Part shown: positions 1-10,517 of the stretch, one piece after another
How positions within the stretch are numbered: the first letter of the stretch is position 1
Layout of the letters: each line of letters starts with the position of its first letter
Assembly (NCBI GenBank): GCA_036500145.1
Contig: DASYCO010000019.1
Span: forward strand, 61,551 to 125,550
Source of the DNA: CAMAVH01 sp036500145
Lineage (GTDB): Bacteria > Pseudomonadota > Alphaproteobacteria > SMXQ01
Length of the DNA stretch: 64,000 bases
Direction of reading: 5' to 3'
Notes under the pieces: generated by a model
Database searches by the model: none
What the model was told of the DNA's origin: nothing
The model's input: the letters and a program-made list of their open reading frames with translations, nothing else
Translations under genes and position numbers: made by a program

Positions 1-44
1 AGGTTGTAGGTAAAGCTGTCGTAGTTATCGATCAGGAGAAACAT
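1..44 (-). CDS. trpG: Anthranilate synthase component II (glutamine amidotransferase), N-terminal fragment
   Basis: On the minus strand an ATG at position 44 opens MFLLIDNYDSFTYN and runs off the left edge after 14 codons. This is the characteristic N-terminus of TrpG/PabA class I glutamine amidotransferases, which supply ammonia from glutamine to the chorismate-converting subunit (TrpE or PabB). A weak purine-rich ribosome site (AGAG) lies upstream of the ATG. Only the first 14 residues are visible, so TrpG and PabA cannot be separated by sequence; trpG is preferred because trpE lies on the same strand 10.5 kb upstream and these two genes are normally neighbours in this group. Confidence 0.8.
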   Translation of the reverse strand, partial: MFLLIDNYDSFTYN

Positions 45-255
45 TTCAATCTCTTACGGGACATTTCTCGCGCAATGCGCGAATCCCTTCCGGCGGCGCG
101 ATGAATCATGACGGGGCTGTTATATCAGGCTTTTCCGAGGGAGGGAAAGGCGGGGCCGCAGTCCGGCCGGCTCTCCGTAGCACCCCTTGTGGCGCCGGTC
201 CGACGGGCGTGATAGCTAGGCCTCATTGTACCGATCCCCGCGTTGGAGTGCCCTC
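45..255. promoter_or_regulatory. Divergent intergenic region between trpG and the deacetylase-like gene
   Basis: This 211-bp gap separates two divergent genes and must carry both promoters. A 15-bp dyad TCGCGCA-A-TGCGCGA lies at 68-82, just upstream of the trpG start; it could be an operator or a small hairpin in the trpG leader. I cannot assign -35/-10 boxes or a leader peptide with confidence. Confidence 0.4.
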
Positions 256-1491
256 ATGGCTGGTCGTTCGCCTCGCAGCCGTCCATCCCGCAGCCGCCGT
301 CTCAAGCAGCTTTGGCAGAAGGCCAGCACATCGCTGTACGGCATCGCGGCCATGGGGCTGGCGCTCGGCATCGGCATCGGGCTCGGCCTGTGGCTCGGCG
401 ACGTGGCCGATCCGCCGCATGCGAAGCCGCCGGCCAAGGTCGCCACAGCGCCCGCGCAGACTCCGGCCCATAAGGGGCCATCGCCCTCCGCGACGCATCT
501 GTCGGTGGCGCCCTGGGTGCCCGACCCGCGCCGCGAACGGCCGCCCAGCCTCGACCTGCCGCCCCCCAATCCTCTGACCAGTTCTCCGCCACGCGAGTCG
601 TCCTTGGCGACCAGCGTCCCGGCGCCGCAGATGACGCCGGTCAGCCCGCCGCATGAGGTGCCGGCGCTGCTGGTGCCGTCGCCGGGCGAGGGCGGCCTGC
701 CGCTGTGGCGGCGCAACGCCGTGCCGGCGCCGGTGGCGAACGGCCGGCCGATGATCTCCATCGTCATCGACGATATGGGCGTCGACCAGCGCCATTCGGT
801 CGAGGCGGCGAAGCTGCCAGGGCCGCTCACGCTGTCCTACCTGCCTTATGCGCGTGACCTGGCGCAGCAGACGTCGGCCGCGCGCCATGGCGGGCATGAG
901 CTGATGGTGCATGTGCCGATGCAGCCGCAGTCTAGGATCGGCACCAATGGCCAGCCCGAATCGGGCGGCGACCCGGGCCCCAACGCGCTCATCGTCGGCC
1001 TGTCCAACGAGGAAATTCGCCGCCGCCTCGACATCGCGCTCGCCTCGTTCGACGGCTATGTCGGCATCAACAACCACATGGGCAGCGCCTTCACGGTCAA
1101 CCGGCCCGGCATGGCGACGGTGATCGCCGACCTGAAGTCGCGCGGCCTGCTATTCCTTGATTCGCGCACCATCGCCGGCAGCGTCGGCGAGGGGCTGGCG
1201 GAGGAGGCGGGCGTCGCCCATGCGACGCGCAACGTCTTCCTCGACAATGTGCAGACGACGCTGGAAGTACGCACGCGGCTGGCGGAGCTGGAGCGCATCG
1301 CCAAGACGCGCGGCGCGGCGGTGGCCATCGGCCATCCGCATGAGACGACCATCGCCGTCCTCAAGGACTGGCTGCCGACGGTGGCGAGTCAGGGGTTCGT
1401 GCTGGTGCCGCTGTCGGCCATCGTCGCGCGCAACGAGGCGGCGGAGCAGGCGAGCCGGCAGCCGACGCACAGCGCGCAGGACGCGCGCTGA
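256..1491 (+). CDS. Divergent polysaccharide deacetylase family protein (YibQ/DUF610-like)
   Basis: A 411-residue envelope protein. The first 20 residues are rich in Arg and Ser, followed by one membrane segment at about 27-48, a proline-rich linker to about 160, then a NodB-like fold that begins with ISIVIDDMGVD and continues through HVPMQP, GINNHMGSAFT and FLDSRT. Proteins of this family are predicted carbohydrate-active enzymes of the periplasm, but their substrate is unknown; many lack part of the metal triad of true deacetylases. The start at 256 is chosen because GGAG sits 7 nt upstream; a TTG at 226 would add ten unlikely residues. It ends 12 nt before a convergent minus-strand gene. 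Confidence 0.8.
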   Translation: MAGRSPRSRPSRSRRLKQLWQKASTSLYGIAAMGLALGIGIGLGLWLGDVADPPHAKPPAKVATAPAQTPAHKGPSPSATHLSVAPWVPDPRRERPPSLDLPPPNPLTSSPPRESSLATSVPAPQMTPVSPPHEVPALLVPSPGEGGLPLWRRNAVPAPVANGRPMISIVIDDMGVDQRHSVEAAKLPGPLTLSYLPYARDLAQQTSAARHGGHELMVHVPMQPQSRIGTNGQPESGGDPGPNALIVGLSNEEIRRRLDIALASFDGYVGINNHMGSAFTVNRPGMATVIADLKSRGLLFLDSRTIAGSVGEGLAEEAGVAHATRNVFLDNVQTTLEVRTRLAELERIAKTRGAAVAIGHPHETTIAVLKDWLPTVASQGFVLVPLSAIVARNEAAEQASRQPTHSAQDAR

Positions 1492-1503
1492 TAAATAAGA
1501 AGG

Positions 1504-1974
1504 CTAGTTCATCCAGGAGCTAGTGATGCCTTTGGATGCGAGTTCTTTAATCTGCTTATTAACCTCAGCGACTTCCGATTTTGGCGCGTGCCATTTGCGG
1601 CCAAGTGAATCCGCGACTGATAGTTGTTGTATGTCAGTTAAGCCGCCAAATTCTTTGCAAAGCGATACCTGATAGTCGCCAGGCTCAATTTTTACCGGCA
1701 GCTTATCATCGATAATTAAGTAAGATTTTGTACCGGTTCCTTCGGCAATGACATGAGTTATACGAATTGGTTTTCCGCCTGTGTTCGTATACGACCATAC
1801 AAGGACGTCGTTCTCAGTCACTCCATTGCCAGTTAGAAGCCTGAAGCCGACACTAAGCTTGATGCGCGCTCTGTCGCGAAACCCATCTTTGTAAATATTC
1901 CAGGCCAATGTGATCGACGATAAAATAATCGCCACGATGGCTGTAACTTGGGTTACCGCGCTTGTTTCGCTCAT
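1504..1974 (-). CDS. AT-rich orphan membrane-anchored protein of unknown function
   Basis: A 156-residue protein I do not recognise. It has one N-terminal membrane segment at about residues 8-27 (AIVAIILSSITLAWNIY), then a soluble part rich in beta-forming sequence (LVWSYTNTGGKPIRITHVIA) and a charged helical tail (EVAEVNKQIKELASKG). The layout suggests a small inner-membrane protein with a periplasmic or cytoplasmic beta-sandwich. Base composition is strikingly lower in G+C than every neighbour, with many A/T-ending codons (AAT, GAT, ATA, TTA), which suggests recent acquisition. It is flanked by a convergent gene and by the CHAP lipoprotein gene on the same strand. Confidence 0.7.
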   Translation of the reverse strand: MSETSAVTQVTAIVAIILSSITLAWNIYKDGFRDRARIKLSVGFRLLTGNGVTENDVLVWSYTNTGGKPIRITHVIAEGTGTKSYLIIDDKLPVKIEPGDYQVSLCKEFGGLTDIQQLSVADSLGRKWHAPKSEVAEVNKQIKELASKGITSSWMN

Positions 1975-2012
1975 AATGCTTCTTTAAGGCCGCACGGATC
2001 GGCTTAACGCCG

Positions 2013-2609
2013 TCAGCTTTTATTGTTGAGGGCGGTGCGGGTGTCGGCCGGCAGCTTGGGCGGATCGGCGTAGATGAAGCCGTGCGAGGCGTAGACGCGG
2101 CCGAAGGTGCCGACCGTGTTCATGAAGCGCACTTCGCTCCAGTCGTTGTTCTTCGAGACGTCGATCACAGGCTGGCGCATGTGGATCTTGCCGCGCGTGT
2201 CGTGGTTGTCGCCCCAGTTGGCGTGGTCGACCATGATCTTGCGCGGATCGTCGGTCAGCGCGGCGACGACGGCGACATGGCCGAGCGGCAAGGCCTTCGT
2301 CTTCTGCAGGGTGAGGACCGAGCCCTTTTCCGGCTTGGCGCCCTTGGCATACTTGCCGTCGGCTTCCTTCCACCAGGTCCAGGCGTCGCCGAACAGCTTC
2401 ACGCCGGAGGCGCTGCGCGCATAGGGCACGCAGGAGGTGTAGGCGATGGGGGTGTTTTCCACGACGGGCGGCGCGCCAAGCGAGACCATGCTGTCGGGCG
2501 AAGCCTTCGGCGCAGGCGCCGCGCAGCCGGCCAGAACCAGCACGCCGCAGAGCAGCGCGCCGGAAAGCAAGGCGCTGTAATTGCGCGCATTTTGCGCGGA
2601 TGGCTTCAT
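2013..2609 (-). CDS. CHAP-domain lipoprotein (putative cell-wall amidase/peptidase)
   Basis: About 198 residues. The N-terminus carries a lipoprotein signal ending in the lipobox VLAGC, so the mature protein should be lipidated and attached to an envelope membrane. The following domain matches the CHAP (cysteine, histidine-dependent amidohydrolase/peptidase) pattern: the nucleophile region SCVPYARSASG, the catalytic histidine region GHVAVVAAL, and DHANWGD and NDWSEVRF further on. CHAP enzymes cut peptidoglycan cross-links or peptides. The ATG at 2609 is preferred because GAGGGG lies 4 nt upstream; an ATG at 2621 and a TTG at 2630 are also open. It is divergent from copA. Confidence 0.8.
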   Translation of the reverse strand: MKPSAQNARNYSALLSGALLCGVLVLAGCAAPAPKASPDSMVSLGAPPVVENTPIAYTSCVPYARSASGVKLFGDAWTWWKEADGKYAKGAKPEKGSVLTLQKTKALPLGHVAVVAALTDDPRKIMVDHANWGDNHDTRGKIHMRQPVIDVSKNNDWSEVRFMNTVGTFGRVYASHGFIYADPPKLPADTRTALNNKS

Positions 2610-2682
2610 GGGGCCCCTCATAGGGGCCAATGGTTAACGCATGAAGCGGGCCCGGGAAAAGGAAAAAATGCGGTTTTGCGCG

Positions 2683-2713
2683 TTGACCTTCCCATGATGG
2701 GAAGGTCCATGAT
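2683..2713 (+). promoter_or_regulatory. CueR-type copper-responsive promoter of copA
   Basis: A -35 box TTGACC at 2683-2688 and a -10 box CATGAT at 2708-2713 are separated by 19 bp, the over-long spacer typical of MerR-family promoters. Within it lies a perfect dyad, ACCTTCCCA-TGA-TGGGAAGGT (2686-2706), which has the ACCTTCC-N7-GGAAGGT form known for CueR sites. The -10 box ends 40 bp before the copA start. CueR bound to Cu(I) should untwist the spacer and start transcription. The regulator is encoded 2.7 kb downstream. Confidence 0.9.
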
Positions 2714-2752
2714 CCGCCCCGTCACCGCTTTCACCCACAGTCCGAGTCCATC

Positions 2753-5098
<2,346 letters not shown>

Positions 5099-5124
5099 AT
5101 GGGGGCTCGCAAGGAGGACCGGCC

Positions 5125-5412
5125 ATGATCCGCGCCAAGGCGATTCCGACGTTGCAGATCGACGATGCCCGGGTGCGCGTCGTCGAATGGCGCTTTCCGC
5201 CCGGCGCGGAGACGGGCCGCCACGTGCATGGCATGGACTATGTGGTGGTGCCGATGACGACCGGCGCGCTCGACATCGAATGCCCCGACGGCAAGGTGAC
5301 GCGCTCGGAGCTGACGGCCGGCGTCTCCTACGCGCGGCCCGTCGGCGTCGACCACAACGTCGTCAACGCCAACGACTTCGAGTTCGTCTTCGTCGAGGTC
5401 GAGCTGAAGTAG
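5125..5412 (+). CDS. Small single-domain cupin protein
   Basis: A 95-residue protein that is essentially one cupin beta-barrel: GRHVHGMDYVVVPMTTG forms the first cupin motif (two His and a turn), and ARPVGVDHNVVNAN the second. It has a strong ribosome site (AAGGAGG). It lies 26 bp after copA and ends one base before the convergent cueR stop, so it is most likely the second gene of the copper operon. The His residues could bind a metal, but a role in copper handling is inferred from position only. Confidence 0.75.
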   Translation: MIRAKAIPTLQIDDARVRVVEWRFPPGAETGRHVHGMDYVVVPMTTGALDIECPDGKVTRSELTAGVSYARPVGVDHNVVNANDFEFVFVEVELK

Positions 5413-5808
5413 TCAGCGTTTCCTGCCGGCGAGGCCGTCGAGGATGGGGCAGGCGGCGCGCGCGTCGCCATGGCAGGCGGCCGACAGTTCCTCCAGCGCG
5501 GCGATCATCGTCTCGATCTCGCCCTTGCGCGTCTTCAACGCTTCGATCTGGTCGACGGCGATGCGCTTCACGTCGGCGCTGGCGCGCTCGCGGTCGCGCC
5601 ATAGGTCGAGCAGCGACTTGATCTGCGCCAGCGCGAAGCCGACGTCGCGCGCGTGGCGGATGAAGACGAGCCGCTTGAGGTCGTCGTCGCCGTAGACGCG
5701 ATAGCCGTTGTCGCCGCGCAAGGGGGCGGCCAGCAGGCCGATTTCCTCGTAATGGCGGATCATCTTGGCAGAAACGCCCGAGGCCTGGGCGGCTTGACCG
5801 ATGTTCAT
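5413..5808 (-). CDS. cueR: Cu(I)-responsive MerR-family regulator CueR
   Basis: A 131-residue MerR-family activator. It has an N-terminal winged HTH (MNIGQAAQASGVSAKMIRHY), a long dimerisation helix and a C-terminal metal loop. The two cysteines are at positions 112 and 120 (CHGDARAAC), the same residues and spacing as the Cu(I) ligands of E. coli CueR, and position 77 is Ser, as expected for sensors of monovalent ions. The start at 5808 is chosen because MNIGQAA is the usual family N-terminus; a longer open frame upstream has no support. It is convergent with copA-cupin, and its target is presumably the dyad promoter at 2683-2713. Confidence 0.92.
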   Translation of the reverse strand: MNIGQAAQASGVSAKMIRHYEEIGLLAAPLRGDNGYRVYGDDDLKRLVFIRHARDVGFALAQIKSLLDLWRDRERASADVKRIAVDQIEALKTRKGEIETMIAALEELSAACHGDARAACPILDGLAGRKR

Positions 5809-6062
5809 GGGAGCCTTTGCGCTACCTGTGGATATCTTTTGACCGATTGACGCGAGATGCTGTGCTGTCATGGGTCCGTAACGGTCGATTGTTCGCGTTT
5901 TTGCATGAATCGCCACAACTCTTAACGGGCCGCCTAGACCGAAAGTGATAATTCATGGTAAAGGTTCCGTTAACAAGAGGAGGGGCATCTCCCTCTTGCC
6001 CATCATCCGTGTAGTGCGTCGCCGGTTCGGCAAGAGTGCCGACGTTTGTCCGAGGGGGAATC

Positions 6063-7508
6063 ATGAAAACGTACGAGGAACTGAGCGGCGCGCAAGGCCG
6101 CCAGATTTTTTATCGCGCCGAGCGCTATAAAGTCCGAGATCTTTTTCGCAAGACTCCGCCCGAGCTCCTGCTCGACGAGTCGCCCTACATCCTGCAGGAC
6201 GTCAGCCTGAACGGCATGGGCGCCACGGCGCAGTCGCTCCAGAACGACGTCTACAATCCCGGCATGCAGGTCGCCGTGCAGCTCGGCCTGCGCGGCATGT
6301 CGCTGTTCGAGGGCAAGGGCGAGATCACCCGCACCGAGCAGACGCAGAGCGGCACGAAGGTCGGCATCCGCCTGCGCGAGTGCGTCGACATCTCGCAGCT
6401 GGTGACGAAGTACCAGGAAATCCTGATCCGCGCCGACATCGACTCCTTCGCCAGCGAGAACATCAATGTCGGCGTCTCGGCGGACTACCGGCTGCTCTGC
6501 TCGGACGTGCTGCACCTGCTGCGCACCTTTCGCGCCAACCTCGACCAGTTCGACCAGAACAAGCTGACGGCGGATGCCGAAGCGGAAATTCTCGCGACCT
6601 GCGAAGACCGCATCTTGCCGACTTGGCGCGACCTCTGGCACCGCGGCAACGCGCTGGTCGAGCCGATCATGGAGCAGGCGCTGGAGCTGCGCGCCACCAA
6701 GCGCTTCACCGAGCTGGTGCTGACGCCGGAGTTCATGGCTGGCGCGATCTGGAACCGCAGCTACCGCAAGCCGCTCGGCTATCCCGGCGACTTCCAGATC
6801 ATGAGCATGGTCTACGACTGGCGCCGAGAGGGCGCCACGCTATACGAGAAGCTGTCGCACCGCCTCGGCCTCGACGTGGCGGAATGCATTGCAACGCGCA
6901 TGACGCAGATGCGCGCGGCCATCGCCGAGACCGTACTGCACGCGCCGGCTGCCACCGCTGAAAACCGTCCCGTGCGCATCGCCAGCCTGGGCTGTGGCCC
7001 GGCACGCGAGGTGGTGGACTACCTCGGCGTCGTCGACCTGCCGCGCCGCGCCGACTTCACGCTGATCGACCAGGACCATGAGGCGCTCACCTCGGCCTAC
7101 GAACGGACCTATCCGTCGGTCGTCCGCCAGGGCGGCCGCACCAGCGTCAGCTGCCTCAACGCCTCGTTCGTGCAGCTGCTGCGCGGCGAGCTGTTCGAGA
7201 AGCTGCCGCCGCAGGACCTGATCTACACCGTCGGCCTGATCGACTATCTCGTGCCGAAGCGTGTCAAGTCGCTGGTCAACACGCTGTACGGCAGCCTGGC
7301 CGTCGGCGGCACGCTGATGGTCGGCAACATGCACCGGACCGCGGGCGGCAACCTGTGGCCGATGGAATTCATCACCGACTGGAACATCCTCTACCGCGAC
7401 GCGCACGACATGGCGGCCTTCGCTTCCGGCCTGCCGGGCGCCTCCTTCGAGACCTGCTACGACTCGACGGGCCGAGTGGTGCTGGTGACGATCAAGAAGC
7501 AGGCCTGA
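6063..7508 (+). CDS. PilZ domain fused to class I SAM-dependent methyltransferase
   Basis: A 481-residue soluble protein. Residues 13-110 fit a PilZ domain with both halves of the cyclic-di-GMP motif: RYKVR (21-25, RxxxR) and DVSLNG (46-51, DxSxxG). A helical region of about 180 residues follows, including the conserved-looking PLGYPGDFQIMSMVYDW. From about residue 300 there is a Rossmann methyltransferase fold with the SAM-binding loop ASLGCGPAREV (about 307-317), the acidic TLIDQDHE and the later YTVGLIDYLV. The substrate is unknown; the central motif recalls bacterial methyltransferases annotated as fatty-acid methyl ester enzymes, but I cannot confirm that. The start at 6063 follows GAGGGGG. 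It ends at a terminator facing a histidine kinase gene. Confidence 0.8.
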   Translation: MKTYEELSGAQGRQIFYRAERYKVRDLFRKTPPELLLDESPYILQDVSLNGMGATAQSLQNDVYNPGMQVAVQLGLRGMSLFEGKGEITRTEQTQSGTKVGIRLRECVDISQLVTKYQEILIRADIDSFASENINVGVSADYRLLCSDVLHLLRTFRANLDQFDQNKLTADAEAEILATCEDRILPTWRDLWHRGNALVEPIMEQALELRATKRFTELVLTPEFMAGAIWNRSYRKPLGYPGDFQIMSMVYDWRREGATLYEKLSHRLGLDVAECIATRMTQMRAAIAETVLHAPAATAENRPVRIASLGCGPAREVVDYLGVVDLPRRADFTLIDQDHEALTSAYERTYPSVVRQGGRTSVSCLNASFVQLLRGELFEKLPPQDLIYTVGLIDYLVPKRVKSLVNTLYGSLAVGGTLMVGNMHRTAGGNLWPMEFITDWNILYRDAHDMAAFASGLPGASFETCYDSTGRVVLVTIKKQA

Positions 7509-7529
7509 GCCGCCCTTCAGACGTGAATG

Positions 7530-7563
7530 AAAACGGCGGGTCCGCGAGGGCCCGCCGTTTTTT
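7530..7563 (+). terminator. Bidirectional intrinsic terminator
   Basis: A stem AAACGGCGGG/CCCGCCGTTT (7531-7540 with 7551-7560), 10-nt loop, is followed by further T residues on the plus strand and preceded by A residues. It lies between the convergent methyltransferase and histidine kinase genes and could end both transcripts. Confidence 0.85.
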
Positions 7564-7587
7564 CATGCGCGGAACGGAAAGCGGCGG

Positions 7588-9039
7588 CTAGGCGGCGCCG
7601 GCGGTCTTGTCGTCGAGGGCGACGAAGCGGCTTGCGGGGAAGCGGACGATGACCGTCGTGCCCGCGCCGATGGTGCTGACGATCTGCAGGTCGCCGCCAT
7701 GCAGAGTCATGATCTTCTTCGACAGCGGCAGGCCGAGGCCGGTGCCGCCGTGCTTGCGCACCATGACGTTCTCGACCTGCTCGAAGGGCTCCATGACGCG
7801 CGCGATGTCGTCATGGGCGATGCCGATGCCGGTGTCGGCGATGTGCACGGCCCAGCCGCCTTCGGCGTCCTGCGCCAGCGAGGCGTTGATCTCGCCGCCG
7901 GACGGCGTGAACTTCAGCGCGTTGCCCAGCAGGTTGATGAAGACCTGCTTGATCAGCGTCTTGTCCATCTTGAGGACGACGTTGCGCGGGATGTCGCGCA
8001 GGCTGAGGCGCAGGCCGGACTGCGCCGCCTTGTCGCGCACGATGCGGAAGCACTGGTCGAGCACGTCGATGAGGTCGACGTTCTCCTCGGTGATGCTCAG
8101 CTTGCCGACCTCGGCCTTCGAGAAGTCGAGCACGTCGGTGATGATGGTCAGCAGGTGGCGCGCCGTGCTGTGGATGTCCTCGACGTAGGAGGCGTACTTC
8201 TCCGAGCCGATGGGCCCGAACATGCGGACCTTGATGATCTCGCTGAAGCCGAGGATGGCGTTCAGCGGCGTGCGCAGCTCGTGGCTCATGACAGCGAGGA
8301 AGTCGCTCTTCGCCTTGTTGGCGGCCTGCGCCTCGGTCAGCAGGTCGACGACGCGCGCCTTCTCCTGCTTGAGCATCTCCGTGCTGATGAACTCCTTGCG
8401 GATGTACTGTTCCTGCACGTAGCTCGAGAAGATGCCGACGGCGACGGACATGCCGAGGAAGAAGTTGTTGCTCAGCAGGTATTCCGGCGGGATCGGGTTG
8501 ATCCAGATCGCAGCGACCTGGTAGAGGCCGAACAGCAGCAGCGAGACGAGCGTGGCGTTGATGCAGCGCAGGCGCACGAGGCTGGAGGCGTAGATCACCA
8601 CCATGATCAGGCCGGCGTAGTAGAGGCGGTTGCCGGGCTCCTCGGCGAGGGCGGTCATGGCGATGATGCCGAGGCCGGCGACGAAGCTGCTGGCCGCCAG
8701 CGTGATCTGGGCGAGGCGCGGGAAGGCCGAATGGTAGGTCAGCAGCATGGTGCCGACCAGGAACGGGCAGACCGCGCCGTAGCGGATGAGCCACATCGTG
8801 CGATGGGTCTCGGGCAGGATGTAGTAGTCGAGGATGCCGAACATCGCGTAGAGCGCGGCGGCCGCGAACAGGAAGATGCGGATCGTCGGCAGCGCGCGCG
8901 TCAGGTGCTCGGCCGTGAAGTGCTGCTCCACCTCGGCGTCGACGAAGCTCAGGCTGAGCGGGCGCAGACGGTAGCCCGGAGGCACCGTCGTGTCGCCGAC
9001 GCCGTAGCGTTCGCGCGGGGAGGAGATGTCAGCGGTCAA
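7588..9039 (-). CDS. Membrane-bound sensor histidine kinase
   Basis: About 483 residues. After roughly 40 residues come five to six membrane segments (for example LFAAAALYAMFGILDYY and the stretch around GLIMVVIYASSLV), with no large periplasmic domain, then a short coiled region. The kinase core is complete: H box MSHELRTPLNAILGFSE, N box NLLGNALKFTPSGG, G1 ADTGIGI, F box EPFEQVE and G2 GGTGLGLPLSKK. No receiver domain is attached and no response regulator is adjacent, so it is an orphan kinase. The likely start is a TTG at 9039 that overlaps the fadL stop codon (AGGTGA 4 nt upstream), implying translational coupling; a GTG at 8985 is an alternative. Confidence 0.85.
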   Translation of the reverse strand: MTADISSPRERYGVGDTTVPPGYRLRPLSLSFVDAEVEQHFTAEHLTRALPTIRIFLFAAAALYAMFGILDYYILPETHRTMWLIRYGAVCPFLVGTMLLTYHSAFPRLAQITLAASSFVAGLGIIAMTALAEEPGNRLYYAGLIMVVIYASSLVRLRCINATLVSLLLFGLYQVAAIWINPIPPEYLLSNNFFLGMSVAVGIFSSYVQEQYIRKEFISTEMLKQEKARVVDLLTEAQAANKAKSDFLAVMSHELRTPLNAILGFSEIIKVRMFGPIGSEKYASYVEDIHSTARHLLTIITDVLDFSKAEVGKLSITEENVDLIDVLDQCFRIVRDKAAQSGLRLSLRDIPRNVVLKMDKTLIKQVFINLLGNALKFTPSGGEINASLAQDAEGGWAVHIADTGIGIAHDDIARVMEPFEQVENVMVRKHGGTGLGLPLSKKIMTLHGGDLQIVSTIGAGTTVIVRFPASRFVALDDKTAGAA

Positions 9040-10307
9040 AAGCTCACCTGCAGGCCGATGCCCAGCACGTCGGAGCTGGTTTCGGTCATGCCCTGCGTCG
9101 CGACGGTCGTGCCGAGGGCGGGGAAGCTGGTCACGCGGTTGATCGGCGCATCCTTGGCGAACATGTGGGCGTAGGAGACGTCGAGGCTCATTGACTGCGT
9201 CACGGCGTAGGAGGCGCCGACGCCGAGCCAGATGCGGTCGGCGTCGGGAATGGCGGTGGAGCGGTAGGCGTCGCGCGTCGGCGTCTGGTCGAACTCGACG
9301 CCGCTGCGGATCGTCCAGGCGTCGCTGAGCCTGTGCTGCGCGCCGACGGAAACGCCGTAGCTGTCGCGGAACTTCTGCTCGACGGTGGCGCTGCTGCCGT
9401 CGGCGAAGCTGAAGTCCAGCGCGTCGAAGCGGCTCCAGTTGTAGTAGTTCGCCTGGGCGAGCAGGGTGGTGTCGGCGGTCAGCTTGTAGGCGGCGGCGAG
9501 CGACAGGCTGTCGGGCAGCGCCACGGTGGTCTTCGCGCCTTGCTTCGTGGTGGTTCCGAAGATGGTCTGCGTCGCGGTGCCGTCGATGTCCTGGTCCAGG
9601 GCGGCGCGGTAGGTCAGCCCGAGGTTCAGGTCGCGGGTCGGCTTCACCAGGATGCCGAGGTTGTAGCCGACGGCGAAGGAATCGCCTTCGACGCTCAGCT
9701 TGCCGTCGGCGCTGGGGTCGCCGGGGGCGAAGGGGTTGGGCAGCGCGTTGGCGAGCTTGCCCTTCATGTACTGCAGGTCGATGCCGCCACCGATCGAGAC
9801 CTGCGGGCTGATCGCGTAGGCGAGGCTCGGCGCGGCGTCGATGGCGACGAGGCGCGTCTCGATCGAATCGTAGCGGCCGAAATAGTCGGACTTGTACTTG
9901 TCGGCGAGGCCGAAGGGGACGTTGACGGCGAAGCCGAACCACAGGTCGTCCTGCAGCGGCGTCGCGGCGTAGAAATAGCTAAGCGGCTGCGCGTCGAATC
10001 CCTGGTCCTTGCCGACGCCGCCGACAGGCGTGCCGTTGACGGTCGAGCCGCGGTCGCTGAGCTTGGCTTCGGGCTTCAGCACATAGCCGCCGAGCTGGAA
10101 CTGCGTGCCTGAGAGCTCGGTCATGCCGGCGGGATTGGAGAAGATGGTGCTGGCGTCCTCGGCGATGGCCGCTTCGCCGGCGAAGGCGCGGCCGCTGCCC
10201 TTGGCGCTCTGTTCCTGCATGAGGAACGCGCCCGCACGCACGTCGCTCGCATACGACGTGGTCAACGCGGCAATCGCCAGCGCCCCGCTCAATTTTTTAA
10301 TTCGCAC
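9036..10307 (-). CDS. FadL/OmpP1/TodX-family outer membrane transporter
   Basis: About 423 residues. A signal peptide ends near YASDVRAG, followed directly by AFLMQEQSAKGSGRAFAGEA and FSNPAGM, the standard N-terminus of FadL-type porins, whose hatch domain blocks a 14-strand barrel. The protein ends in Phe (GLQVSF), the usual outer-membrane assembly signal. Such channels take up long-chain fatty acids or other hydrophobic molecules. The GTG at 10307 is chosen because GGGGAGGA lies 5 nt upstream. The stop codon overlaps the start of the histidine kinase gene, so the porin and the kinase are probably one transcript. Confidence 0.88.
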   Translation of the reverse strand: MRIKKLSGALAIAALTTSYASDVRAGAFLMQEQSAKGSGRAFAGEAAIAEDASTIFSNPAGMTELSGTQFQLGGYVLKPEAKLSDRGSTVNGTPVGGVGKDQGFDAQPLSYFYAATPLQDDLWFGFAVNVPFGLADKYKSDYFGRYDSIETRLVAIDAAPSLAYAISPQVSIGGGIDLQYMKGKLANALPNPFAPGDPSADGKLSVEGDSFAVGYNLGILVKPTRDLNLGLTYRAALDQDIDGTATQTIFGTTTKQGAKTTVALPDSLSLAAAYKLTADTTLLAQANYYNWSRFDALDFSFADGSSATVEQKFRDSYGVSVGAQHRLSDAWTIRSGVEFDQTPTRDAYRSTAIPDADRIWLGVGASYAVTQSMSLDVSYAHMFAKDAPINRVTSFPALGTTVATQGMTETSSDVLGIGLQVSF

Positions 10308-10482
10308 GCCAGTCCTCCCCACGATCTGCGAATCCGCGCATCGAAGCGCACGCGCAAAAGCCGCATCCGTGAGCAGGATTAAGGACTTATAGGATTAATA
10401 ATTGTTTAAGAGCAGTGACAGGACGCGGCCTTGTCAGGCCCGATCCGGCGAATATCATTCAAAATCAACAGGGTATTCTTAG

Positions 10483-10515
10483 GCCCGCCGGTTCGGATTT
10501 ACCCAATTGGCGGGC
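10483..10515 (-). terminator. Hairpin after trpE, weak terminator candidate
   Basis: GCCCGCC (10483-10489) can pair with GGCGGGC (10509-10515), just past the trpE stop on the minus strand. There is no run of T after it, so it may stabilise the mRNA end instead of terminating. The remainder of 10308-10517 is AT-rich near 10370-10420, which fits a promoter for fadL. Confidence 0.35.
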
Positions 10516-10517
10516 GC

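Noticed and set aside
5822..6064. 80-codon minus-strand frame between cueR and the PilZ-methyltransferase gene
   Set aside because: It covers the intergenic region with promoter-like AT-rich sequence, has no ribosome site and its product looks random.
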